Position numbers and translations under genes: made by a program. Shown here in pieces: positions 9,588-18,062 of a stretch of DNA of 64,000 nt. Source of the DNA: Armatimonadota bacterium (GTDB lineage Bacteria; Armatimonadota; Chthonomonadetes; Chthonomonadales; Chthonomonadaceae); contig JAGWMJ010000013.1 of NCBI GenBank assembly GCA_028871815.1, forward strand, positions 52,407-116,406. Reading direction: 5' to 3'. The notes under the pieces were generated by a model. The model saw only the letters and a program-made list of their open reading frames with translations, was not told where the DNA came from and did no database searches. Numbering within the stretch: position 1 is the first letter of the stretch; each line of letters begins with the position of its first letter.

Positions 9588-10015
9588 GACAACGTGTATA
9601 TGGAATGGCAGCGCGACATCTGCCATTCCTCAAGCTCCGACCGCCAATAGCTGATCGCGCGGCGGCGCTGTCACTCAGGCCGGGCCGAAATTCGCGCATC
9701 GAGTGGGAGCAGTTGGATACCGGTGAAGTCGTTCTTCGGATACCGGTCAAGGAGGCCGGAACGCGGCGGACCCGCTTCGTTCGGAGCCTGTTTCACCTCC
9801 CGGGCGAAAAGAGGGTGGAACTGGATGAGGTGGGAGCCTTTGTGTGGCAGCTTTGCGATGGTGCGAACACTGTGGAACAGATCGTCCAGCAAACCGGGCG
9901 CCAGTACAAGATGAACCGCCGCGAGGCCGAGGTTTCGGTGCCCACATTTTTGCAGATGCTGCACGAGCGCAACTTTATCGCCTTTTACAAGAAGACGGGT
10001 AAGGTCAGGAGATGA
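9572..10015 (+). CDS. PqqD-like (RiPP recognition element family) protein
   Basis: The protein has 147 residues. The C-terminal 90 match the PqqD fold: VELDEVGAFVWQLCDGANT, then EQIVQQTG, a basic helix, and the closing FLQMLHERNFI segment. PqqD proteins bind peptide precursors and hand them to modifying enzymes. Here no radical SAM enzyme or precursor peptide is visible nearby. Instead the gene sits between an unknown gene (16-base overlap) and an FtsX/ATPase pair (13-base gap), a context in which PqqD-like domains also occur. A peptide- or protein-binding adaptor for the transporter is my inference. Confidence 0.8.
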   Translation: MPLPLRQRVYGMAARHLPFLKLRPPIADRAAALSLRPGRNSRIEWEQLDTGEVVLRIPVKEAGTRRTRFVRSLFHLPGEKRVELDEVGAFVWQLCDGANTVEQIVQQTGRQYKMNRREAEVSVPTFLQMLHERNFIAFYKKTGKVRR

Positions 10016-10028
10016 GAGTGAGCCCAGC

Positions 10029-10661
10029 ATGAGTGCGCCATCGCAAGGAACCGTGGCTCTGCGCAGCGAGGTCCAGCGCCAGATCCAGCTGCCGCTCTAC
10101 AAGGCGTGGCAGATCAGCCTGAAGAGTATCCGAATGCGTTTTGCACGATCGGTGATTACCGCAATGGGCATTCTGCTGGGCATCGCCTTCTACAGCTCCG
10201 TCCGCACATCGGGCCTCTTCCCAAACCACGGAACCAGCGCCGAAGCGTTGGCTGCAGCGCACCGGCAGGAGTGGCTCGCGGTGATGGCGCTCCTGGTCTG
10301 TTTCGTCGGCATTATCAACTCGATGCTCATGTCGGTTACGGAGCGGTTCAAGGAGATCGGCACGATGAAATGCCTGGGAGCGCTCGACAGCTTCATTGTG
10401 CGCCTCGTGATTATCGAAGCCGCACTTATGGGCTTCATCGCCTCCGTCTTGGGCTGGTTTGCGGGTTGGGCCATTATCATTCTGGTACATCTAATTGGTA
10501 CCGGCTTCTCCATTTTCACCGTAGCGCTGCTCCGCAACTCGTTGCGCGAGGCCTTGATAACAACTGCGCTCGGCTCTATCATTACGCTGGTGGCCGCTGT
10601 GCCGCCCGCGATGCGCGCAGCGCAGATGCCGCCGGCGGCTGCGCTTCGAACAGAAGTTTGA
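10029..10661 (+). CDS. Minimal FtsX-family ABC permease lacking the large extracytoplasmic domain
   Basis: The protein has 210 residues with a cytoplasmic N-terminal region, one TM at about 38-55, only about 25 polar residues, then three TMs. The second half carries the FtsX signature SVTERFKEIGTMKCLGA. MacB/LolC-type permeases normally hold about 200 residues between TM1 and TM2, so this is a stripped form. Reading across the gene shows no frameshift, so it is a short subunit and not a decayed one. It precedes the ATPase gene by 25 bases. It may pair with the large FtsX fusion at 825-5618 to make a heteromeric permease, which is inference. Confidence 0.88.
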   Translation: MSAPSQGTVALRSEVQRQIQLPLYKAWQISLKSIRMRFARSVITAMGILLGIAFYSSVRTSGLFPNHGTSAEALAAAHRQEWLAVMALLVCFVGIINSMLMSVTERFKEIGTMKCLGALDSFIVRLVIIEAALMGFIASVLGWFAGWAIIILVHLIGTGFSIFTVALLRNSLREALITTALGSIITLVAAVPPAMRAAQMPPAAALRTEV

Positions 10662-10686
10662 ACGCCGTCTCTAGAACAGGTGACCT

Positions 10687-11436
10687 ATGACATCTCACGA
10701 ATACGTAGTTCGTACCAAAGGGCTGGTGAAGGAGTTCACCATGGGCGATCAAACGCTTCGAGCCCTTAATGGCGTCGATCTTGATATCTACCGTGGCGAG
10801 TACATCTCCATCATGGGTCCTTCCGGCAGCGGAAAGTCGACGCTCTTCAACGCGATCGGCGGCCTCGATAAGCCCAGCGAAGGCTCTGTGTTTATCAACG
10901 ACGTGGATATGGCCCAACTCGATGCCCGCGAACTCGCTTATCTGCGCTGCCACACCATTGGATACATCTTCCAGACGTTCAACCTGATCACCGTTATGAC
11001 GGCCCTCGAGAATGTAACGCTGCCAACCGTCTTTGCCGGCATGTCTACCGATGACGGTGTGGAGCGCGGGATCGAACTGCTGAACATTGTCGGCCTGGGC
11101 CACAGGCTGCACCATCGACCAAGCGAGCTTTCGGGCGGCCAGCAGCAGCGGGTTGCGATAGCGAGGGCATTAGCAAACCGCCCGTCGATTGTGTTGGCGG
11201 ATGAACCCACTGGGAACCTGGATCTCAAGACCGGAAAGGAGATCATCGAGCTTCTCCGGCAGTTGAACCGCGAACAGGGTGTCACCATCATATCCGCCAC
11301 TCACGACTTGAAGATGGTGGATGTAAGCGACCGTATCGTGTGGATTCGGGACGGCAGGATCGACCGGATCGAAGAGCGGGCCGACGTGGACCTGGACAAG
11401 ATGCATGAGATGGAGGGCGAGGTAGCGCACGCCTGA
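10687..11436 (+). CDS. ABC transporter ATP-binding protein (LolD/MacB type)
   Basis: The protein has 249 residues with every ATPase motif intact: Walker A GPSGSGKST, Q-loop in FQTFNLI, signature LSGGQQQR, Walker B IVLADEPTGNLD and H-loop SATHD. LolD/MacB-type ATPases drive FtsX-family permeases that extract lipoproteins, export small molecules or trigger envelope enzymes. It is the only ATPase in the 0.8-14.5 kb block and follows the minimal FtsX gene closely. It probably energises that permease, and possibly the FtsX fusion too. The C-terminal 20 residues are acidic and unusual for LolD. Confidence 0.95.
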   Translation: MTSHEYVVRTKGLVKEFTMGDQTLRALNGVDLDIYRGEYISIMGPSGSGKSTLFNAIGGLDKPSEGSVFINDVDMAQLDARELAYLRCHTIGYIFQTFNLITVMTALENVTLPTVFAGMSTDDGVERGIELLNIVGLGHRLHHRPSELSGGQQQRVAIARALANRPSIVLADEPTGNLDLKTGKEIIELLRQLNREQGVTIISATHDLKMVDVSDRIVWIRDGRIDRIEERADVDLDKMHEMEGEVAHA

Positions 11437-11458
11437 GCGGCGCTGTTCTCATCCGCTG

Positions 11459-12439
11459 ATGAAGGATCGAGATTACGCTGCCGCGCGTTATCAGGATTGG
11501 CGCCGCCTTGCCGGCATCGTTGAGCGCGCCGGCGCCAACCGGCGCGTGCTGCCTGAGGATCGGTTGGCGCTGCCCAAACTCGTCCGGCACGCCGCGGCCG
11601 ATCTGGCTCGACTGCGTCGTTCGCCGTACGATGCGGAAGCAATCGCATGGTTGAACGTAGTGGTTGGCCGTGGTCGCGCGCTGATGCAGGCGCCGGGCCG
11701 GCTACGCAGCACCGTTCGCGCCATTGCCAACTTCTACCTGGTGGAGTTTCCCGCTGCGGCGCAGCGTGAATTCAAGTTGTTTGCCTTGGCCTTTCTAACC
11801 ACTGCCATCGGTGTGGTGTACGCGTACGGCGTCTGCGTGCATAATGCGCACGCACTGAACGTCATGATTCCGCCGATGTTTCAAAGCTCGGCCAAAGCCT
11901 GGAAGAGCGGACATGTGACCGCTCAGTCCAATGCCGCGTTCTCGGGCTTCTTGATGACCCATAATCTGACGGTGGATCTTATCGCCGGCTGCGGCGGCGT
12001 GTTTGGCGGCGTGCCAACGCTTGGCGCGGTCTTCGCCAATGGTGCGACGATGGGTGCATTTGCGGCACTGATGACCCGCGCACACGCACATGCAACCTTC
12101 TGGCCGGGCATCCTGCCACACGGCATCGCGGAGCTTACGGCGCTGATGCTATGTGCAGCCGGCGGCCTGGTGCTAGGCCGGGCGGTACTATTGCCGAAAA
12201 TGCCGTCACGCGCCGAATCGCTGCGGCTGGCGGCGCCGACGGCGATGACGCTCATGCTGGGAACGCTACCCCTGACGCTTTTTGCCGGCCTCGTGGAAGG
12301 CATGCTCTCGCATGTGAATCTATCCCACGCGGTGCGGTACACTTTTGCGGCCATCAACGGCACGCTCTGGTACCTTTACCTCTTCGTGCCACGCCGGGCC
12401 GGAGTGCCTGCCGGAACGGAACCGCCTCCCGCTGCGTAG
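11459..12439 (+). CDS. SpoIIM-family (stage II sporulation protein M-like) membrane protein
   Basis: The protein has 326 residues with a basic, helical N-terminal 90 and then about six hydrophobic segments. The LPHGIAELTALMLCAAGGLVLG stretch and the preceding small-residue-rich GGVFGGVPTLGAVFANG segment are typical of the family, which in endospore formers helps the forespore-engulfment peptidoglycan enzymes. The domain is widespread in non-sporulating bacteria with unknown roles, often beside ABC transporter or MoxR/DUF58 genes. It starts 22 bases after the ATPase gene, so it is likely part of the same unit. No other sporulation genes are seen. Confidence 0.85.
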   Translation: MKDRDYAAARYQDWRRLAGIVERAGANRRVLPEDRLALPKLVRHAAADLARLRRSPYDAEAIAWLNVVVGRGRALMQAPGRLRSTVRAIANFYLVEFPAAAQREFKLFALAFLTTAIGVVYAYGVCVHNAHALNVMIPPMFQSSAKAWKSGHVTAQSNAAFSGFLMTHNLTVDLIAGCGGVFGGVPTLGAVFANGATMGAFAALMTRAHAHATFWPGILPHGIAELTALMLCAAGGLVLGRAVLLPKMPSRAESLRLAAPTAMTLMLGTLPLTLFAGLVEGMLSHVNLSHAVRYTFAAINGTLWYLYLFVPRRAGVPAGTEPPPAA

Positions 12440-12502
12440 TGCAAACGGTAAGGCTCGCCGGCTAATCCCAGCGCGCATCCTTCTGGCTGTCTGCTCTCGT
12501 TT

Positions 12503-14485
12503 ATGGTCCTAATAGCCGAAGATACCGCACCAGCCGTCGTTCTACGGCAGTTGATTGCACAGCACCCCGACGTGAGGTTCCTTGCGCTGGGCCAAACGCC
12601 GCTTTGGGACGAGCCACTGAAGGCTGCCCTCATACCGTGGCTGCGCCGGGTGGGAATTGCCACCGGGATCGTAATTGGCGTGCACGATACCGACTATTTC
12701 GCCAAAAGCCACATCCACAGCGGCGGCGACCCCGGATTCCGATCGCTGCCGCACAACGACGGCTCAACGCGCAACCTTTGGTCGGCCGCGGGCGAGGTTT
12801 CGCAGCTCTTCGGCAGCGAAACGTTTCTTACCAGACACGACCTGCAGTCATTTGGAGTGGGCCTTAAAACAGCGTCCATGGCTGCCGGCGCTGCCCCGGA
12901 GGTACTTCTGGATCAGCTTACCGAAGCGTGGGGCTGGCGTGGGCTGGTAAGCACCCGTTCCGACGACATTACGGTGATGGCGCTGCCACTTTCGCAGGTC
13001 GGTGAACCGCTCCTTCGCCAGCTCCAGGACTCGGTGGAAAGTACCGTCGAGCTGGTTGGTCCCGAGTGCTGTCGGCGCGAAGGCCGTCGTGCCGGTGAGG
13101 CGCTCACGAACCTTTGCACCAGCTACTGTCAAACCCATCCCGACGCAACGCTTTCCGACCTGTTTCAGCATATCTTACCAAGCCTGTTCCGCCAGCTCTT
13201 GGGCGAACTGCCGGATAACATCACTGTTCAGAGCACCTCCCGCCTGCTGCGCTTCAACCGGCAGACCGCTGCCCAGAAGCGCTTCCAGTTTGTCGAGCTC
13301 TTCCTCAATCCGGCAACACGACCCATTGCGGAGCAGGCTTACAATCACGCTCTGGCCGGTTCCGAAATCTATACGCTCGATCGATTTGGCAGGGGAGCGA
13401 TTCCCTTTGACGTGGTTACTCGGCTGCATGGGCGCGGCACACTGCGTGTTACACCCCGCGTCGTATTCGTAGAAACGCGCAACCCGGTGGCCATAGCATT
13501 GACGGAACCGGTTACCTCCGTCGCACAACTCGCGGAGGTACTCGAGCATCGATTTGGCCCCGATGTGGTCCTGACCGGCAAAGCCGTTGCGCTCATCTCG
13601 ATGCTGGCGCACGAATTCAGCTTTGTGTTCAGTGAAGAAGGCTCGATGTACGTGCGCAGAACACGCGCGATGAATGACCAGATTGTGAATGCCGGAATAC
13701 AACTCCGACTGATGCCGCTGCTGCGTATGCGGTATCACACCTGGAACAGCCTGTCGGAGGCGACATGTACTCTGCGTCTACCGGGCCATCTGGCACGGGC
13801 GTTTGGCGCCGACTCGATCGTAGCGCCGGAGTTCGCGGCCGGTTGGCGCGATGTGGTCCAGCGCCAACGTGAACTAAGCCGCCAGGCTGCGGAGTGGCGC
13901 AAGCCGGTGGTCGCCATGGAGCATCTGGCCCTGCTTCAGCCGGCCGAGGATTGGGACGCCCGTCGGAGCTCGTGGCTAGCGTCACGGGCCATCATTGCAG
14001 CCAACTATCGCGACTCGCTGCCTGCGCGCGCACACATCAAGGCGTTGTGGCAGCTGCTCCACGAGATAGACGGCACAATCAGTGCGTACCAGAGAGGCAG
14101 GCGCGAGGCGGTTACCGCCGCTCGCCATGCAGATCCTGACTCTGGTGCTGAGGTCGTAGCGCTGGTCGGCGACCTCACCGCCGCCAATGCGCGCCGGGCG
14201 GATCTGTGCAGGCAAATACGGAAGGCACAAAAGGGTATTCGGTGCTGGGATCGGGCGCCCGCGGTAGCAGCGGCTCGGGCAGAACAGAAACGAATCGAAG
14301 CCCAGGTTGACCTGGCCCGGATCCAACTGCTTCAAACAGCGATGCTAACTATTCGCGGCATGGAGCACACCAATCACCGGCCCACCGCATGGTGGTTTCC
14401 GGTCGTCGACAGCTCCGGCCGGTGGTTCCAGGAGGTGATCCGCACGCTGGAGCTGTATACGGAACCCGTTGTCACGGCCGGCTGA
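12503..14485 (+). CDS. Large protein of unknown function (660 aa)
   Basis: I do not recognise this family. There is no signal peptide, no transmembrane segment and no Walker or HTH motif. The N-terminal 190 residues contain a striking polar block, VHDTDYFAKSHIHSGGDPGF with PHNDGST just after it. It is dense in His, Asp and Ser and looks like a possible metal or sugar-phosphate site. The C-terminal part (about 500-630) is rich in Glu, Arg and Ala and probably helical or coiled-coil. Codon use resembles the neighbours. It starts 63 bases after the SpoIIM-like gene and precedes PBP2 by 39 bases, a position suggesting an envelope role, but nothing more can be said. Confidence 0.7.
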   Translation: MVLIAEDTAPAVVLRQLIAQHPDVRFLALGQTPLWDEPLKAALIPWLRRVGIATGIVIGVHDTDYFAKSHIHSGGDPGFRSLPHNDGSTRNLWSAAGEVSQLFGSETFLTRHDLQSFGVGLKTASMAAGAAPEVLLDQLTEAWGWRGLVSTRSDDITVMALPLSQVGEPLLRQLQDSVESTVELVGPECCRREGRRAGEALTNLCTSYCQTHPDATLSDLFQHILPSLFRQLLGELPDNITVQSTSRLLRFNRQTAAQKRFQFVELFLNPATRPIAEQAYNHALAGSEIYTLDRFGRGAIPFDVVTRLHGRGTLRVTPRVVFVETRNPVAIALTEPVTSVAQLAEVLEHRFGPDVVLTGKAVALISMLAHEFSFVFSEEGSMYVRRTRAMNDQIVNAGIQLRLMPLLRMRYHTWNSLSEATCTLRLPGHLARAFGADSIVAPEFAAGWRDVVQRQRELSRQAAEWRKPVVAMEHLALLQPAEDWDARRSSWLASRAIIAANYRDSLPARAHIKALWQLLHEIDGTISAYQRGRREAVTAARHADPDSGAEVVALVGDLTAANARRADLCRQIRKAQKGIRCWDRAPAVAAARAEQKRIEAQVDLARIQLLQTAMLTIRGMEHTNHRPTAWWFPVVDSSGRWFQEVIRTLELYTEPVVTAG

Positions 14486-14524
14486 GAGCATGGCCCACGC
14501 CGCAACGGCCATGGCGGATGCCGT

Positions 14525-16348
14525 ATGATTGAGTCGCCCGACCAGCTCCCCGATTTGCGGCGGTTGATCGCGATGTGCGCTGTCATCGCTGTAGTCGTAT
14601 TCGCTATAATAGCCCGTTTGTGGTACCTCCAGATTGTTCTTGGCAGTTCACTCGCAAGCGCTTCGGATTCTCAGCGGACACGGCTCATACGCCGAACTGC
14701 CGCACGCGGCATCATCGAAGATCGCGCCGGCAATATTCTAGCCACCAGCAAACCACGCTATGTTGTATCTCTCCTGCCGAACGAGGTCCATGCCAACAGC
14801 CTGGTGTTGCCGCGTATCGCCGCTCTGATCGGCGTACCTGTCAGCGACATCGTTCAAAAGATTGCGCAGAACCGTACGACGCCGTTTGACCCGGTGCCTA
14901 TTGCTGTTGGCGTGGACATGCACGTAATTACGCGTGTGGAAGAGCAGAAGCTCGACCTGCCGGGTGTGCTCATCACGCGCGATCCCATCCGGTACTATCC
15001 GCAGGGAGCTCTCTGCGCACACATTATTGGCCTTACGCGGCCGATCTCGGCAGCGCGGTTAGCGGAACTTCGGCCAAAGGGTTACCGCGGTGGAGACTAT
15101 GTTGGGCTTACCGGCCTCGAAGAGAGCTACGAGTCGGATTTGCGCGGAACCAGCGGCGGCCTGGTGGTTGCTGTAGATGCAAATGGTCGCCTACAGCGAG
15201 ATCTCGGCGAAACGCCTTCCGCGGCAGGGCACACGCTGGTGCTGAACCTGGACCTCAACCTGCAAAAGGCCGCCGAGCAGGGCTTGAACACGGCTCTACA
15301 GGAGGGTCATCCCGGCGCCGCCGTGGCGCTGGACTGTAGTACCGGCGGTGTGTTGGCAATGGTGAGCACGCCGTCGTTCGATCCGAACACCTACGGGCAC
15401 GATTACTCGCAACTCCTCGCGAATCCCCAGCATCCGCTTATTAACCGCGCCACCGATAGTCACTATCCGCCGGGCTCAACCTTCAAGCTGGTGACGGCTG
15501 CTGCCGGATTCGCTTCGGGCACCACGTCGCCATCTACCGGAGATTACTGCAGTGGCTCCATCACGGTGGGAAAGCGCGTGTTTCACTGCGACAAACGCAG
15601 CGGTCACGGCGCCCTGGCCTTCGTCAAGGCACTGGGTGTTTCGTGCGACGTCTACTTCTGGCACGTGGCGATGCGCGCCGGCACTGCCGCACTTTTAGAC
15701 GCTGCACACCGGTACGGGCTGGCGCAGCCCACCGGTATCGACTTGCCCGCCAGTGTGGATGACCGCGGTAATGTGCCGTCGCCAGATTGGAAAAGAAAAC
15801 ACAAGCTAGGTCCCTGGCTCCCGGGCGACCTCCTCAATATGGCGATTGGCCAGGGATACGTGGGCGTAACGCCGCTCCAGTTGGCCGACTACACAGCTGC
15901 AGTAGCCAATGGTGGAAGCCTGATGGTGCCACACCTGGTATCGGAGGTGTTGGATGACAGTTCCGGCACGGCCAGGGTGGTACGCACCTTGAGCCCGGCC
16001 GTCCGGTCGCACCTGGGCCTCACGCCGGATCAGCGCGACGCCATCGTTTCGGGCATGATCGAATGCCTCGGGAAGGGCGGTACCGCAGAAAACTGCGGCA
16101 TATCCGGCCTGACCTGGGCCGGCAAAACCGGCAGCGCGCAGGTGTTTATTCACGGGAGAAAGGCCACCACTTCCGTGTTCGTCTGCTTTGCGCCGGCATG
16201 GCAGCCTCGCATTGCCATAGCAGTGCTGGTAGAAGGCGGCGGCTACGGCGCCGATACAGCCGCGCCAATTGCCCGGCAGATGGTGGCTGAGTATCTCCAC
16301 ATCAAACTGCACCACCAGGTGGCCATTGGGCCACGACCCGGCCACTGA
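14525..16348 (+). CDS. mrdA: Penicillin-binding protein 2, peptidoglycan D,D-transpeptidase
   Basis: The protein has 607 residues, close to the usual PBP2 length. One N-terminal anchor (about 18-38) is followed by the dimerisation domain and the transpeptidase domain. The catalytic SxxK is Ser318-Thr-Phe-Lys321 in PPGSTFK. The second motif is S-C-D in VSCDVYFW, as usual in PBP2, and KTG is Lys534-Gly536. PBP2 crosslinks lateral-wall peptidoglycan in rod-shaped cells together with RodA. No mreBCD or rodA gene is next to it, which is unusual. RecN follows after 4 bases, so the two are co-transcribed. Confidence 0.95.
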   Translation: MIESPDQLPDLRRLIAMCAVIAVVVFAIIARLWYLQIVLGSSLASASDSQRTRLIRRTAARGIIEDRAGNILATSKPRYVVSLLPNEVHANSLVLPRIAALIGVPVSDIVQKIAQNRTTPFDPVPIAVGVDMHVITRVEEQKLDLPGVLITRDPIRYYPQGALCAHIIGLTRPISAARLAELRPKGYRGGDYVGLTGLEESYESDLRGTSGGLVVAVDANGRLQRDLGETPSAAGHTLVLNLDLNLQKAAEQGLNTALQEGHPGAAVALDCSTGGVLAMVSTPSFDPNTYGHDYSQLLANPQHPLINRATDSHYPPGSTFKLVTAAAGFASGTTSPSTGDYCSGSITVGKRVFHCDKRSGHGALAFVKALGVSCDVYFWHVAMRAGTAALLDAAHRYGLAQPTGIDLPASVDDRGNVPSPDWKRKHKLGPWLPGDLLNMAIGQGYVGVTPLQLADYTAAVANGGSLMVPHLVSEVLDDSSGTARVVRTLSPAVRSHLGLTPDQRDAIVSGMIECLGKGGTAENCGISGLTWAGKTGSAQVFIHGRKATTSVFVCFAPAWQPRIAIAVLVEGGGYGADTAAPIARQMVAEYLHIKLHHQVAIGPRPGH

Positions 16349-16352
16349 CCAC

Positions 16353-18062
16353 ATGCTTGCATCCCTCAGCATACGGCAGTTCGCCATCATTGAACGGTTG
16401 GACGTTGAGTTTGGACCTGGTTTGTCGGTTCTTACGGGTGAAACCGGTGCGGGCAAGTCCATAGTTATCGACGCCCTAGGACTTGTTTTGGGTGAAAAAG
16501 CCGACTCGGCGGCAGTGAGGGATGGCGCCGACCGCGCCACCGTTGATGCCGTATTCGATCTTTCCCGTGCACCTGCCACGCGCGCAGCGCTGCTGGAAAT
16601 GGGATTCGACTTGGATGAGGGTACGCTTCTGGTCTCGCGCGAAGTCACCACAGCCGGCAAGTCTACCGCGCGGATCGCCGGCCGGCCCGTGACCAATGCT
16701 CAGCTGCGTGAGGCCGGCGCCGTCCTCGTGGACCTTCACGGGCAGCACGAGCATCAGTCGCTGCTCAAAACCTCCGCCCAGCTTGCTTTCCTCGATGAGT
16801 GGATCGGCGACGCCGCTCAGGCGTTGAAATCGCAAACTTCCGCCATCTGGAGAGAGCGCGCGGAGGCAATCGCCGAGCTGGAACGTGTGGCCGCCGCCGC
16901 CAGCGCTCGCGGCAGTAACCTCGAGCTGGCGCGCTTCCAGGCAAGCGAGATTCGCGAGGCAGGATTCACGACGACGGAGGCGGAAGCGCTCGAGCGCGAT
17001 CGGGAGCGGGCTGTGCACGCTCACCGTCTCGCCGAGCTTGCCGGCACCGCGTTGATGGCGCTCTCCGGCGACGAGCAGACGCCCGGTTGTGCGGATACTG
17101 CGGCCCTCGCAGCGCAGGCGCTGGACGCCATGATGCCGCTCGACGCCTCGGTCAGTTCATTGACGGACTCGGTCCGGGCAGCCCAGATTGCGCTTGTGGA
17201 AGCGCGCCACGAGCTTGTGAGTTACCACGAGCGGCTGGAGATGGATCCGGAACGGATTGCTCAGATCGAGGCGCGCTTCGACCAGCTTCAACAGCTCCGT
17301 CGCAAATATGGCGCCACCGTGGAAGATATCCTGGCTTATGCGGAGGCCGCGGAAGCGCAATTGAGCGGCGCGGAGGATCAAACTGCACGCATGGCCGAAC
17401 TGGAACGCCGTGTTGAGGAACTCAACGCGCTCATGGCGGAGCAGTGCACGCACCTTTCTCGTGTTCGTAGCGAGGGCGCCCGGCGCTTTGAGGCAGCCGT
17501 GATGGAAGAACTCATGGGCCTAAGTATGGCTGGCGTCCGTTTTCAGGCAGAGCTGCACCCCTCGTCGCCCGGGGCCAATGGCGCCGACACCGTGGAATTT
17601 CTGATTTCAGCCAATCCGGGCGAGCCGGCCAGGCCACTTGTGCGGATCGCGTCCGGCGGAGAAATATCGCGGGTGATGCTTGGCATCAAGTGTGCCCTGG
17701 CGCGGAATGAACCGATGCCCTCTATGGTTTTCGACGAGGTGGACGCCGGTATCGGTGGCCAAACCGCCAATGCGGTTGCCCACCGTCTCTCATCCCTTGC
17801 CGAAAGCGCGCAGATACTCTGCATCACCCATCTGGCTCAGATTGCCAGTCGGGCGGGCCACCACTTCGCCATCGTAAAGACGGAATCCGGTGGGCGCATC
17901 ACCACGTCGCTGAATCCGCTGGATGGCGAGGATCGGGTCGTGGAAATCGCACGCATGATTGGTGGCGCGGAGCAGAGCGCAGCGGCGCTCATGCACGCTC
18001 GTGAGATGCTGCGCACACCGTCGCGATCCGACGACCACACGGGTATGAAGGGCCCAGCCTAG
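16353..18062 (+). CDS. recN: DNA repair protein RecN
   Basis: The protein has 569 residues from the ATG at 16353; an upstream in-frame ATG would run deep into PBP2. RecN is an SMC-like ATPase acting at DNA double-strand breaks. Walker A is GETGAGKS (residues 29-36). A central coiled-coil region rich in Glu, Arg and Ala (about 150-380) separates it from the C-terminal ATPase half with LVRIASGGEISR and the Walker B MVFDEVDAGIGG. It begins 4 bases after mrdA. It converges on rhaB and the two stop codons overlap by 2 bases (18060-18061), so no dedicated terminator lies between them. Confidence 0.96.
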   Translation: MLASLSIRQFAIIERLDVEFGPGLSVLTGETGAGKSIVIDALGLVLGEKADSAAVRDGADRATVDAVFDLSRAPATRAALLEMGFDLDEGTLLVSREVTTAGKSTARIAGRPVTNAQLREAGAVLVDLHGQHEHQSLLKTSAQLAFLDEWIGDAAQALKSQTSAIWRERAEAIAELERVAAAASARGSNLELARFQASEIREAGFTTTEAEALERDRERAVHAHRLAELAGTALMALSGDEQTPGCADTAALAAQALDAMMPLDASVSSLTDSVRAAQIALVEARHELVSYHERLEMDPERIAQIEARFDQLQQLRRKYGATVEDILAYAEAAEAQLSGAEDQTARMAELERRVEELNALMAEQCTHLSRVRSEGARRFEAAVMEELMGLSMAGVRFQAELHPSSPGANGADTVEFLISANPGEPARPLVRIASGGEISRVMLGIKCALARNEPMPSMVFDEVDAGIGGQTANAVAHRLSSLAESAQILCITHLAQIASRAGHHFAIVKTESGGRITTSLNPLDGEDRVVEIARMIGGAEQSAAALMHAREMLRTPSRSDDHTGMKGPA

